DNA from: Candidatus Bathyarchaeota archaeon
Lineage (GTDB): Archaea > Thermoproteota > Bathyarchaeia > Bathyarchaeales > DTEX01
DNA length: 48,420 nucleotides
Assembly (NCBI GenBank): GCA_018396435.1
Contig: JAGTRG010000005.1
Coordinates: 1 to 48,420, forward strand
Reading direction: 5' to 3'
Part shown: piece after piece, positions 34,127 through 42,856 of the stretch
Numbering within the stretch: the first letter of the stretch is position 1
Layout of the letters: each line of letters starts with the position of its first letter
The notes under the pieces: generated by a model
Told to the model about the DNA's origin: nothing
Database searches by the model: none
The model's input: the letters and a program-made list of their open reading frames with translations, nothing else
Position numbers and translations under genes: made by a program

Positions 34127-34684
34127 TTGTTGGTTGAGGTTCGCTGGCATGGCAGAGGCGGCCAAGGCATAGTTACAGTGAGCCGTATGCTTGCCCAAGC
34201 AGCGTTGCTTGACGGCAAATACGTGCAGGCTTTTCCGGAATTCGGTCCTGAGAGAAGAGGCGCTCCGGTCACTGGATATACGAGGATATCTGATGAGCCG
34301 ATTGTAATTCACAGCCAAATATATGATCCCCACATCGTTGTCGTTGTTGATCCAACGCTTATAGGCAGCGTCAATGTGACCAGAGGTCTTGTACCTAAAG
34401 GATTGATTGTGGCTCATTTCGATAATAGTCCAGGGGATCTAAGAAAGAGGTTGGGTTCATACGACGCAAAAGTTTACACCGTTAACGCCATGAGGATAGC
34501 GCTTGATATATTGGGTAGACCAATATATAACACAGCTATGCTTGGGGCTTTACTTAGAGTTGCGCCACTAGCAAAACTGGATTCGCTTATAAAAGTTATT
34601 GAGGAAAGGTTTCCCGGACCTGTTGGTGAGAAAAATATTGCTGTAATAAAGAGGGCTTATGAGGAGGTGCAGGGAGATGAGTGA
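34127..34684 (+). CDS. porG: Pyruvate:ferredoxin oxidoreductase, gamma subunit
   Basis: A 185-residue gamma subunit of the 2-oxoacid:ferredoxin oxidoreductase family. VRWHGRGGQGIVTVSRMLA near the N-terminus and PEFGPERRGAPVTGYTRIS are the family signature. The complex oxidatively decarboxylates pyruvate to acetyl-CoA and reduces ferredoxin. The start is TTG 34127 or the next TTG; GGAGG lies 11-14 bases ahead. Order gamma-delta-alpha-beta matches the classic archaeal por operon, with the stop overlapping porD by 8 bases. Confidence 0.93.
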   Translation: MLVEVRWHGRGGQGIVTVSRMLAQAALLDGKYVQAFPEFGPERRGAPVTGYTRISDEPIVIHSQIYDPHIVVVVDPTLIGSVNVTRGLVPKGLIVAHFDNSPGDLRKRLGSYDAKVYTVNAMRIALDILGRPIYNTAMLGALLRVAPLAKLDSLIKVIEERFPGPVGEKNIAVIKRAYEEVQGDE

Positions 34685-34961
34685 AATAAAATTAGGATGG
34701 AAATCCCTTCCAATAGGCGGGGTTCTGCTGGAACCAGGATCAGCGATGAAATATAAAACTGGAGATTGGCGGGCCTTCAAACCGATTATAGATCAAAAAA
34801 GATGCATAAACTGCCTTTTATGCTGGATTTACTGTCCAGACTCAGCCATAATTAGACTTGAGAAGTTCGTTGATGTAAACTATGATTACTGCAAAGGCTG
34901 TGGGGTCTGCGCAAACGAGTGCCCAGTAAAATGCATAATAATGGTGGAGGAGAAACGTTAA
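34677..34961 (+). CDS. porD: Pyruvate:ferredoxin oxidoreductase, delta (ferredoxin-like) subunit
   Basis: About 94 residues. Two 4Fe-4S motifs are complete: C43, C46, C49, C53 (CINCLLCWIYC) and C72, C75, C78, C82 (CKGCGVCANEC). It carries electrons from the TPP-containing subunit to external ferredoxin. The frame opens at ATG 34659, but ATG 34677 is preferred because an extended AGGAGGTG precedes it and the family N-terminus fits. It overlaps the porG end. Confidence 0.93.
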   Translation: MSEIKLGWKSLPIGGVLLEPGSAMKYKTGDWRAFKPIIDQKRCINCLLCWIYCPDSAIIRLEKFVDVNYDYCKGCGVCANECPVKCIIMVEEKR

Positions 34962-36143
34962 ATGGCAAAGGTAATTGGTTTAACTGGAAATGAGGCTATA
35001 GCGTACGCTGTTAAACAATGCGATGTTGATGTTATAGCCGCCTACCCAATCACCCCCCAGACAATAATGGTTGAATTACTCAGCGAATACGTTTATAATG
35101 GTGAGATTAATGCTGAGTTTGTATGCGTTGAATCGGAGCATTCAGCCTTGTCAGCTTGCGTCGGCGCAAGCCTGACCGGTGCCAGAGTGTTCACTGCAAC
35201 AGCGAGTCAAGGTTTAGCATTGATGCATGAAATGCTTTACGTCGCTTCCGGATTAAGATGCCCAATAGTTATGGGCGTTGCGAACAGAGCCTTATCTGCC
35301 CCGCTTAATATTCACGGGGATCACTCAGACATGATGGGTTCAAGAGATTGCGGCTGGATGCAAGTTTATGCTGAAAACGCTCAGGAAGCCTATGATTGGA
35401 TAATTCAGTCGTTTAAAATAGCTGAGGATTGTAGGGTTCTGCTTCCGATAAGCGTGAACATAGATGGTTTTATTCTCTCACACTCGATGGAGAGGGTTGA
35501 AGTTTTAGAGGATGAAGATGTTTCAAGGTTCCTTCCTCCCAGAAAGCCCGTTATAACGATTGATCCAGCAAAGCCAATAACCGTTGGCGCTCTCTGTTTA
35601 CCAGACTACTACTTTGAAATGAAGCGTCAGCAAGTTCACGCCTTAAATGAGTCCTACAATGTGATACGTGAAGTTAACAGAGACTTTGAGTCTTTCACTG
35701 GGCGGAAATACGATTTGCTGGAGACATATGAAATGAGCGATGCTGATGTGGCAATAATCAGCCTAGGAAGCACGGCTGGAACAGCAAAAGCGGTGGCAAG
35801 AGATCTTAGAAGTGAGGGTAAAAAGGTTGGCGTTATAAAGCCTTGGGTTTACAGACCCTTCCCAGAGGAGGATTTAATTAAAGCCGTCGGAGACGCTGAG
35901 GCTCTGGCTGTTCTTGATAGGGCTTGCAGTTTCGGCGCGCCCTTCAATGCGCTCTGTAGTGATGTTGTAGCAGCGCTCTACCGATATGGAAAAAGCAGCG
36001 TGAAAGTCTTTAACTGCGTTTATGGCTTAGGTGGAAGGGATATTACGCCCACTGATATAAGGGCAATATTTAACGAGGCCCTTGAGGTAGCTAAAACTGG
36101 GATTGTGAAGGAGCAATTAGAATTTATAGGGGTGAGGGAGTGA
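34962..36143 (+). CDS. porA: Pyruvate:ferredoxin oxidoreductase, alpha subunit
   Basis: A 393-residue alpha subunit. LTGNEAIAYAVKQCDVDVIAAYPITPQT is the start of the substrate domain; FVCVESEHSALSACVGASLTG and RALSAPLNIHGDHSDMMGSRD are the usual porA segments. Together with porB it forms the 2-oxoacid site. The ATG follows directly after the porD TAA. The HGDHSDMMGSRDCGWMQ stretch favours pyruvate over branched-chain or 2-oxoglutarate enzymes; this remains a family-level inference. Confidence 0.93.
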   Translation: MAKVIGLTGNEAIAYAVKQCDVDVIAAYPITPQTIMVELLSEYVYNGEINAEFVCVESEHSALSACVGASLTGARVFTATASQGLALMHEMLYVASGLRCPIVMGVANRALSAPLNIHGDHSDMMGSRDCGWMQVYAENAQEAYDWIIQSFKIAEDCRVLLPISVNIDGFILSHSMERVEVLEDEDVSRFLPPRKPVITIDPAKPITVGALCLPDYYFEMKRQQVHALNESYNVIREVNRDFESFTGRKYDLLETYEMSDADVAIISLGSTAGTAKAVARDLRSEGKKVGVIKPWVYRPFPEEDLIKAVGDAEALAVLDRACSFGAPFNALCSDVVAALYRYGKSSVKVFNCVYGLGGRDITPTDIRAIFNEALEVAKTGIVKEQLEFIGVRE

Positions 36144-37066
36144 TGGTTAGGCTTAATGAATTACCGGTTGAAGAACTTTTCACATCGGGGCATAGACTCT
36201 GTGCTGGATGCGGGGCTGGAACAATAATGAGGATGACCCTGAAAGCCGCTCGAGGACCGACAGTTGTGGTGAACGCAACTGGATGCGTTGAAGTTGCCTC
36301 AACGATATATCCCTATACATCATGGAAGGTCTCATGGGTTCATGTAGCGTTCGAGAACGCTGCGGCTGTGGCATCTGGAATTGAGGCCGCCTATAAGGCG
36401 CTGAGAAGGAAAGGCCTTTGGGACAAACATGTGGACGTGATAGCAATAGCTGGCGACGGAGGAACATTCGACATCGGTATACAAGCTCTTTCAGGAGCTC
36501 TGGAAAGGGGGCATGACTTCCTATATATATGTTACGATAATGAAGCCTACATGAACACTGGGATTCAGAGGTCCGGTGCAACGCCCCATGGGGCTGCGAC
36601 AACAACAAGCCCGGCGGGAAGGAGGATCCCTGGCAAACCAGAGTTTAAGAAGGATTTGATAGGAATATGCGCGGCTCATGGAATAGAATATGCCGCTACA
36701 GCTTCGCCAGCATATTGGAATGATTATATAACGAAGGTTCAGAGGGGCCTGGAGGTTGAGGGTCCAGCGGTTATTCATGTCTTTTCACCATGCCCGCTAG
36801 GCATGAGGTTCGATTCCTCTAAGAGCATGGAGGTCGCTAGGCTGGCTGTTCAAACGCGATATTGGCCTGTATATGAGGTTGAGAAGGGCAAATACAAACT
36901 TAACATCAAGGTTCCGCAGCCGAAGCCGCTGGTTGATTTCCTCAAGATACAGGGAAGGTTCAGCCATCTATTCCAGCCCGAGTTTCAGCATGAGATTGAA
37001 GCTCTGCAGAGATGGGTTGATGAAAACTGGAGTAGAATAGCATCTCTTTGTGGAGAGACAGCGTAG
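36140..37066 (+). CDS. porB: Pyruvate:ferredoxin oxidoreductase, beta (TPP) subunit
   Basis: A 308-residue beta subunit. Fe-S ligands C21, C24 and C49 (RLCAGCGAG, ATGC) with C218 (SPCPLG), and the TPP motif AGDGGTFDIG with NEAYMNTGIQRSGATPHGA, are all present. It binds thiamine diphosphate and the proximal cluster. GTG 36140 overlaps the porA stop as GTGA; the adjacent ATG 36143 is an equally good start. It ends the operon; the next gene is convergent with a 15-base gap. Confidence 0.93.
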   Translation: MMVRLNELPVEELFTSGHRLCAGCGAGTIMRMTLKAARGPTVVVNATGCVEVASTIYPYTSWKVSWVHVAFENAAAVASGIEAAYKALRRKGLWDKHVDVIAIAGDGGTFDIGIQALSGALERGHDFLYICYDNEAYMNTGIQRSGATPHGAATTTSPAGRRIPGKPEFKKDLIGICAAHGIEYAATASPAYWNDYITKVQRGLEVEGPAVIHVFSPCPLGMRFDSSKSMEVARLAVQTRYWPVYEVEKGKYKLNIKVPQPKPLVDFLKIQGRFSHLFQPEFQHEIEALQRWVDENWSRIASLCGETA

Positions 37067-37081
37067 GCAAAAGCGTTTCGA

Positions 37082-38389
37082 TCAGCGCCTCAGCAAGTCT
37101 AGAGATATCCTTTCAGACTCACTTATAATTTCAAGTTCATTCACAGTTTTTATTTCTCTCTCCTCCATAATGATTCTTCCATCAACTATAACCGTGCTGA
37201 CATCGCTTCCACGTGCAGAGTAAACTAACGCCGCGTATGGATCATGCAGCGGGGTTAAGTGAGGCTTCTTAGCATCCAACAGTATTAAATCGGCTCTTTT
37301 GCCAACCTCCAATGAGCCGATTAAACCATCAAGCCCTAAAGCTCTAGCGCCCTCTATAGTTGCCATTTTAACAATCTTCTTTGCCGGCATAATGCGCGGA
37401 TCACCATACTTGACCTTTTGCAGCAATGCAGCTGCCTTCATTGTTTCAAACATGTCTAGACTATTATTGCTCGCCGGGCCATCTGTTCCAAGCCCAACGG
37501 TTATGCCAGCGTCTAAAAGATCCTTGATTCTGGGAATCCCGGAGGCAAGCTTCATATTAGATATTGGGTTGTATGAAACTTTGACATCATGTTTAGCCAT
37601 GAGGTTGATGTCTGTGTCGGATAGATGCACACAGTGCGCTGCTAGAAGCCTTGGGCTGAGAAGACCTAGTTCACCTAAAAGTTCAACCTCGCTTTTCCCA
37701 TAGAGTTTTCTGGCAGTGGCGGTGCCGCTTTCAGTTTCAGCCAAATGCATATGTATGCCAACATCAAATTTCAAAGATTCTTCACCAATCCTCTTAAGTA
37801 GCTGCGGACTGCAAGTGTAAACGGCATGCGGTCCAAGCATCACTGAAATCCTGCCATCTTCGATCTTGCCATATTCCTTAATTATGTTAACTGCGCTTCT
37901 AAGCAGGATCCTACCAAGCATTTTACGCCCGGCCTCTATTATTCCGGGCGATAAGACACATCTTAAACCCGTTTTAATAACGGCTTTCGCAACCATATTC
38001 TCATGAAAATACATGTCTGAAAAACATGTTGTTCCACTCTTTATCATCTCAATGCAGCCAAGCAGTGTCCCATAATAGATGTCTCGAGGCTTCAGTTTGG
38101 CTTCAAGAGGCCATATTGTCTCTCTTAACCATGTGTCTAATTCCTTATCTTCAGCTATGCCTCTAAGTAGGGTCATCGCTGCGTGAGTGTGGCAGTTAAT
38201 CAGCCCTGGCATTGCAATCTTGCCTTCTCCATCAATAACCCTATCAGCCTCGAAGGTTGGCGCTTCAGCGTCTCTTCCAACATAAATGATCTTTCCATCC
38301 TTCAATGCGATCAGCCCCCGCCTTATTACATCTTCAGCGCCCGTTACAGTGAGAATGATGCATCCACGGATGACAATGTCCGCTTTCAA
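37082..38389 (-). CDS. mtaD: Adenosine/S-adenosylhomocysteine/MTA deaminase, amidohydrolase family
   Basis: A 435-residue amidohydrolase of the MtaD/DadD group. Metal ligands are H67 and H69 in GLINCHTHAAMTLLRG, followed by HMHLAETE, AHCVHL and GLGTDGPASNN; the CHTHAAMTLLRGIAEDKELDTWL stretch is diagnostic. It removes ammonia from 5'-methylthioadenosine, SAH or 5'-deoxyadenosine, the last being a by-product of radical SAM enzymes such as MoaA. The exact preference cannot be read. It is transcribed alone from the minus strand. Confidence 0.88.
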   Translation of the reverse strand: MKADIVIRGCIILTVTGAEDVIRRGLIALKDGKIIYVGRDAEAPTFEADRVIDGEGKIAMPGLINCHTHAAMTLLRGIAEDKELDTWLRETIWPLEAKLKPRDIYYGTLLGCIEMIKSGTTCFSDMYFHENMVAKAVIKTGLRCVLSPGIIEAGRKMLGRILLRSAVNIIKEYGKIEDGRISVMLGPHAVYTCSPQLLKRIGEESLKFDVGIHMHLAETESGTATARKLYGKSEVELLGELGLLSPRLLAAHCVHLSDTDINLMAKHDVKVSYNPISNMKLASGIPRIKDLLDAGITVGLGTDGPASNNSLDMFETMKAAALLQKVKYGDPRIMPAKKIVKMATIEGARALGLDGLIGSLEVGKRADLILLDAKKPHLTPLHDPYAALVYSARGSDVSTVIVDGRIIMEEREIKTVNELEIISESERISLDLLRR

Positions 38390-38595
38390 CTAGGCGCATC
38401 CTCCGCAAGGAAACAATTGAACGGCGCGGTTAATCAATTTATAGATCATCTGAAGCATGGAAATTTTAGTTTTACCCCCTTTAACTGATTATAACGTTTG
38501 ATAAGCCGCCTTCTTTATGATGGATTTTCCTAAACTTTTAAATATTTCTCAAATTATGTAATTATTGAGATCTTTAAGGAGCCAAGATCAACATA

Positions 38596-38904
38596 ATGGT
38601 TGATATTTGTCCAGTATGCGGGCTTCCAAAATACCTGTGCGTTTGCGGGGAAATAAGTAAGGAACTGCAGAAGATTAAGATACGTTTAGAGACGAGGAAA
38701 TTTCGGAAGGCAATGACTCTTATAGAAGGGATAGATGACAGAAACGTTGATTTAGGTAGACTTGCTCAGAAAATGAAAGCTTATTGCGCGTGCGGTGGCA
38801 CAGCGAAGAATGGTCAAATAATGCTGCAGGGCGATCAAAGAGAGAAGGCGTATCAGTTCCTCATCCAAACGGGTTATCCTAAGGAGAACATTGAAGTGCA
38901 ATAA
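38596..38904 (+). CDS. Translation initiation factor aIF1 (SUI1 family)
   Basis: A 102-residue SUI1 protein. An N-terminal Cys cluster (C5, C8, C15, C17 in CPVCGLPKYLCVC) precedes the SUI1 fold with KAMTLIEGIDD, LAQKMKAYCACGGTAKNG, and GDQREKAYQFLIQTGYPKENI. It monitors start-codon choice on the small subunit, of interest here given the many TTG starts and one apparent ATA start. A TTTAAATA element lies about 55 bases upstream. The small zinc-ribbon gene follows 31 bases later. Confidence 0.93.
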   Translation: MVDICPVCGLPKYLCVCGEISKELQKIKIRLETRKFRKAMTLIEGIDDRNVDLGRLAQKMKAYCACGGTAKNGQIMLQGDQREKAYQFLIQTGYPKENIEVQ

Positions 38905-38935
38905 ACGGTGGCGATGAAGAATCGGATGGCTCATT

Positions 38936-39148
38936 ATGATGCGACAAAAAATTAGGTGGAAGCCTATAGCCCCAGGTAAAGATAGCATTACGGTTTGCCC
39001 TAGATGTGGAAGCTTAAACATTCAGCTTTCCAGCAAATTTGATGCATGGCTTATGCCGAAAAGATATGTTTGCGAAGACTGCGGATACGTAGGTCCACTA
39101 GTTTTAGAAATCGATAAGGAGGATCAGAAAAATAAAAAGAGGAAATAA
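38936..39148 (+). CDS. Small zinc-ribbon protein
   Basis: A 70-residue basic protein with one zinc ribbon: C21, C24, C46 and C49 in VCPRCGSLNI and YVCEDCGYVGPL. The C-terminus is Lys-rich (KEDQKNKKRK). Similar small ribbons occur in archaeal transcription and translation operons. Function is not known. It is probably co-transcribed with aIF1 and converges on tfb with an 8-base gap. Confidence 0.75.
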   Translation: MMRQKIRWKPIAPGKDSITVCPRCGSLNIQLSSKFDAWLMPKRYVCEDCGYVGPLVLEIDKEDQKNKKRK

Positions 39149-39156
39149 TGCGCGAA

Positions 39157-40104
39157 TCAGTCAGGTATTTCCAGATGCAGTTGTCTCTTTAAGGTTTTAT
39201 AGCGGTTTCTAACCGTAACCTCGGTTACACCAGCAGCCTCAGCGATATCCTTCTGGGTTCTTTTTTCACCAGCCTGATAGCATGCAATATAAAGCGCTGC
39301 GGCAGCTAAACCTATGGGGTCTTTGCCAGCTGAGATATGTTTCCGCCTCGCCTCATTCAATATTCTTAGGGCGGCTGTTTGAATGTATCCGGAGATCCCG
39401 GCTCTCGCAGCGATTTTTGAAAGGTAAACAACCGGATCAGCAATGGGCATTGCTAAGTCAAGTTCACGTAGAAGAAGCCTATAGCATCTCGCCACATCTT
39501 TCCTGCTAACTAGGCTGGCTTCAGAAATTTCCCTAAGATTTCTCGGCGTGCCAGTTAATCTGCATGCAGCATAAAGCGATGCTGCGGCTATAGCGGCTAT
39601 TGATCTTCCCCTTACAAGACCCTGATCTAGCGCTTTGCGGTATATCACGGCCGCCTTCTCCTTTATGGAGGATGGTATTGCGAGTTTGTCTGATAGGCGG
39701 TCAATCTCAGTCATTGCTTGAGCGAGGTTTCTGTCCATTGAAGAGTGCACACGAGATCTTATATGCCACTTTCTTAATCTCCACATTTGAAGCCTCGTGT
39801 TCAGCGGGAGCTTCCGCCCAAGGGCGTCTCGATCAATCCTATCGATCGCCGTGGATAAACCTTTATCATGTACGGAAAATGAGGTTGGTATGCCTACTCG
39901 GCTCCTGCTTTCCTTCTCTTCCTGAGTGAAAGCTCTCCATTCCGGACCCTTATCCAGAGCCGATTCTTGAATAACTAGACCGCAACTACCGCAAATAGTT
40001 TCACCAGTATCAGGATCACTAATAAGATTTGTGCTACCGCACTCCGGGCACTTATCTAATATTACTAATTGAGATTTTACCTCGAGGTTTTCTTCCTCTT
40101 CCAT
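39157..40104 (-). CDS. tfb: Transcription initiation factor TFB
   Basis: About 315 residues. The zinc ribbon uses C19, C22, C38 and C41 (CPECGSTNL, TICGSCGLV), the B-finger region contains GPEWRAFTQEEKESRSR, and two cyclin repeats follow (RSIAAIAAASLYAACRLTG; DPIGLAAAALYIACY) with a C-terminal VTEVTVRNRYKTL helix that reads the BRE. It recruits RNA polymerase to TBP-bound promoters. The frame extends to 40125, but ATG 40104 is preferred with GGGGGAG 5 bases ahead. The promoter region is unusually structured. Confidence 0.95.
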   Translation of the reverse strand: MEEEENLEVKSQLVILDKCPECGSTNLISDPDTGETICGSCGLVIQESALDKGPEWRAFTQEEKESRSRVGIPTSFSVHDKGLSTAIDRIDRDALGRKLPLNTRLQMWRLRKWHIRSRVHSSMDRNLAQAMTEIDRLSDKLAIPSSIKEKAAVIYRKALDQGLVRGRSIAAIAAASLYAACRLTGTPRNLREISEASLVSRKDVARCYRLLLRELDLAMPIADPVVYLSKIAARAGISGYIQTAALRILNEARRKHISAGKDPIGLAAAALYIACYQAGEKRTQKDIAEAAGVTEVTVRNRYKTLKRQLHLEIPD

Positions 40105-40177
40105 ATTAACTCCCCCATCGCCCATATATTGTGGGGTGATTTTAATACGGGATAACTTCCCAAAAGCGATTCCTCAT

Positions 40178-40204
40178 GATGATCGGAATCGATTTCAGAT
40201 CATC
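40178..40204 (-). promoter_or_regulatory. Inverted repeat in the tfb 5' leader
   Basis: GATGATC (40178-40184) pairs with GATCATC (40198-40204) across 13 bases. It would form a hairpin in the predicted tfb leader, about 75 bases before the start codon, or bind a dimeric regulator in DNA. Confidence 0.4.
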
Positions 40205-40236
40205 GAGCCCGTTAACAGCCGTGAAAACGTTTAAAG

Positions 40237-40276
40237 AGCCCTTCCAGTATATAAATCTTTCGATTTTTGAAGGGCT
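40237..40276 (-). promoter_or_regulatory. tfb promoter flanked by an 8-bp inverted repeat
   Basis: On the minus strand CGAAAGATTTATATACTGG gives a near-ideal BRE and TATA box (TATA at 40248-40256). AGCCCTTC (40237-40244) and GAAGGGCT (40269-40276) form a perfect inverted repeat around it with 24 bases between. Transcription would begin near 40225, leaving a leader of about 120 bases before tfb. A factor binding both arms would cover BRE and TATA. The repeat is seen; control of TFB is inferred. Confidence 0.55.
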
Positions 40277-40424
40277 TCTTCAGATTTTAGTTTCATTAAT
40301 CAATCATCTTTACAGGAAATTTAGGAAACATGAAAATCTTTGATTTTTTAATGGGACAATTACACAAAAATTATAAATAATATTTTCCATATTAAAATAT
40401 TCTAATTTAAAGGGTGATTTTCAG

Positions 40425-40955
40425 TTGAGCGATGGAGGTCTTATTTGGATTTATAGGAACTATGAAGATTGCAGCGGATGCAGAAGATGCGAAATTGCCT
40501 GCTCATTGAAGCATGAAGGCAAGATATGGCCGGAAGCCTCAAGGGTCAGGGTGTTTATGCTTGTGCCGGGCATTGAGGTTCCGCATCTATGTGCTCAATG
40601 CCATGATTATCCATGCGTTGAAGCATGCCCAGTTGGTGCTCTTTCAACAAGCAAGGAAACCGGCGCTGTTCTGGTTGACAAGGATAAATGCATAGCGTGC
40701 GGCAAATGCATAGATGCTTGTCCAGGCAAGGTTCCATTTATACACCCGTCTGATAATTATGCCGTTATATGCGATTTATGCGGCGGAGAACCGGAGTGCG
40801 TTAAGGCCTGCGGTAAGGGCGGATGGAACGCGCTGCAGCTCGTCCGAAGATGGGGCGGCGAACACGATATGAAATTATATGCAAAAACCCCTGAAAAGAT
40901 AACTAGGGATCTTGTCGCAAAACTGTACGGTGAAGAAATGGCGGAGAGTGTTTAA
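40425..40955 (+). CDS. 4Fe-4S polyferredoxin associated with AOR
   Basis: A 176-residue protein of the HycB/DmsB-like iron-sulphur group with four cluster motifs: CSGCRRCEIAC, CAQCHDYPCVEAC, CIACGKCIDAC and CDLCGGEPECVKAC. Such proteins pass electrons from a tungsten or molybdenum enzyme. The TTG start (40425) follows GGTGATTTTCAG; the AOR gene starts 1 base after its stop, so the two form an operon and most likely a complex. Confidence 0.88.
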   Translation: MSDGGLIWIYRNYEDCSGCRRCEIACSLKHEGKIWPEASRVRVFMLVPGIEVPHLCAQCHDYPCVEACPVGALSTSKETGAVLVDKDKCIACGKCIDACPGKVPFIHPSDNYAVICDLCGGEPECVKACGKGGWNALQLVRRWGGEHDMKLYAKTPEKITRDLVAKLYGEEMAESV

Positions 40956-40956
40956 A

Positions 40957-42834
40957 ATGAGGGGTTACGCTGGGAAATTTCTTGAGGTGGACTTATCCTC
41001 TGGAAACATTAAGGAGATTAAGATTGGTGAGGATATTTTAAGGCAGTATATTGGCGGACGAGGGTTAGCTGTAAAAATACTTTGGGATCGCTTAGGAAGA
41101 AGATGGGAAGATGTAGATCCTCTAGGTCCAGAAAACATGCTGCTACTATTGACCGGGCCATTAACCGGGTTTATGCCAGGCGGCAGAATATGCGTTTCAG
41201 GCAAGTCCCCACAAAGCAACGGCATAGTTGGCTCAACAGTTGGCGGCGAGTTTTCAATAGAGCTTAAATGCGCAGGGTATGATGGGTTAATATTCACCGG
41301 CACCTCAGAGAAGCCGGTTTACCTATCCATTAAGGACTCAGATATTGATTTGAAAGACGCTGGTCACTTGTGGGGGAAAAACGCTAGGGAAACCGTGTTA
41401 ACATTGACCAGGGAATGGTGGAAAGATTATGGGAGCCTCCATGCTGGGCGAGGCCTATTGAAGGAGCCTGCGATGCTGTATATTGGGCCTGCTGGGGAAA
41501 AACTGTGCCGAGTAGCGGCTGTAACACATAAGTGGGCGCATGCAGCCGGGTATGGTGGATATGGTGCAGTTATGGGGTCGAAATGGTTAAAGGCGATTAT
41601 GGTTAAGGGAACCGGCCCGCTTCCAGAAGTTCATGACATGGAGAAGACGGTTGAGATTGCCGATAAAATTGTGGAGGCTGCTCTCAGGATGGATCTGTTT
41701 AGGCGTTGGGGCACGGCTTCCGCCGGATACACCACTGGCGCCGAATCGAGCTCCGAGCCTGTTATGAATTGGCAAGAGGAGTGGCACGACGAGGAAAGCT
41801 TCGGCGTTAATGAGTTCGAAAGGTTCTGGGTTAAAAGGTTCTGGGGAGACTACGGTTGCCCCATAACATGCCTGAAAATAGCAGTGATCAAATCAGGACC
41901 CCTCAAGGGTGCGGTGACAGATAATCCGGATTATGAGAACCAGGCGTATTTAGGAACAAACCTGGGGATCTTTAAACCTGAGGGGAACATCTATTTAACG
42001 GCTTTAGCGGATGACTTAGGCTTCTGCGGGATTCAGGTTGGTAATCTGCTCGGCTTCGCTGCTGAACTTTATCAGAGGGGCATATTGACTAGGGAGGATT
42101 TAGGGGGCATAGATCTGAAATGGGGAGATGCTGGAGCATTCGCGGCCTTAATGAAATTGATTGTTGAGCGGAAGGGGATAGGGGACATGCTGGCTGAGGG
42201 AACCTACAGGGCGGCGCTAAAAATAAGTGAGATAAAAGGCGTTGATGCGCTGCAATACGCTGTTGTCTCTAAGGGTATAGGTATAGGTGCGCATGGAATA
42301 AGAAGCGAGAAGGATTACCCGCATTATGTATCATATGCCTGCTCAGTGCAAGGCGGTGACCACACATCGGTTGCTTATGTGCCAATCGATCATGGAGGCA
42401 GCGAGTTAGCCGCAATGCTCTACGATTCAGGGGTATTCTGCATGTTCACGTTCTTTAGCCCCGAAACCCAGCGTCTCTTATGGAGTTTCCTAGAATCTGT
42501 CACAGGCTGGAAGATCACGCCTGAAGAATGGTATAATGCGACGGCACGCAGAATACTGCACATTCAAAGGGCGGCTTTACTCCTAGGCGGACCGGATCTC
42601 AGATGGAACCCGAAAATCCATGATGATGTGCCGAAACGGTGGTATGAGCCATTAGGTAAGGGTCCATTTAGCGGTAAAGCTGTCGATAGGGATAGGATGC
42701 GTGAGTCAATAAGTGAGTATTATAGGGCTGCGGGTTGGGATGAAAACGGCATCCCGACCTCGGAGGAGCTTAGGCGTCTAGGGCTAGATGATGTGGATGA
42801 AAGGCTGGAGCATATTAGGCAATCTTTGAAGTGA
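40957..42834 (+). CDS. Aldehyde:ferredoxin oxidoreductase family protein, Asp-substituted cluster motif
   Basis: About 625 residues of the AOR family: GYAGKFLEVDLSSGNIK, YIGGRGLAVKIL, the pterin-binding IGPAGEKLCRVAAV and GGYGAVMGSKWLKA, and C301, C305 and C495 of the cluster site. Where AORs usually have the first cluster cysteine, this protein has D298 (DYGCPITC). The tungsten/pterin segments are otherwise intact. It is paired with a polyferredoxin, like WOR-type and BamB-type members, so it may use a substrate other than simple aldehydes. ATG 40957 is chosen; an upstream TTG extends into the ferredoxin gene. Confidence 0.88.
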   Translation: MRGYAGKFLEVDLSSGNIKEIKIGEDILRQYIGGRGLAVKILWDRLGRRWEDVDPLGPENMLLLLTGPLTGFMPGGRICVSGKSPQSNGIVGSTVGGEFSIELKCAGYDGLIFTGTSEKPVYLSIKDSDIDLKDAGHLWGKNARETVLTLTREWWKDYGSLHAGRGLLKEPAMLYIGPAGEKLCRVAAVTHKWAHAAGYGGYGAVMGSKWLKAIMVKGTGPLPEVHDMEKTVEIADKIVEAALRMDLFRRWGTASAGYTTGAESSSEPVMNWQEEWHDEESFGVNEFERFWVKRFWGDYGCPITCLKIAVIKSGPLKGAVTDNPDYENQAYLGTNLGIFKPEGNIYLTALADDLGFCGIQVGNLLGFAAELYQRGILTREDLGGIDLKWGDAGAFAALMKLIVERKGIGDMLAEGTYRAALKISEIKGVDALQYAVVSKGIGIGAHGIRSEKDYPHYVSYACSVQGGDHTSVAYVPIDHGGSELAAMLYDSGVFCMFTFFSPETQRLLWSFLESVTGWKITPEEWYNATARRILHIQRAALLLGGPDLRWNPKIHDDVPKRWYEPLGKGPFSGKAVDRDRMRESISEYYRAAGWDENGIPTSEELRRLGLDDVDERLEHIRQSLK

Positions 42835-42856
42835 GTTCCCAATATTCCCTCATTTT

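Larger units (their letters stand above)
40105..40424. other. Divergent promoter region between tfb and the AOR-ferredoxin genes
   Basis: This 320-base gap holds a tfb promoter with a surrounding inverted repeat (40237-40276), a hairpin in the tfb leader (40178-40204), and on the plus strand a TTATAAATA element near 40371-40379 for the ferredoxin-AOR operon. No gene is seen. Confidence 0.6.
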
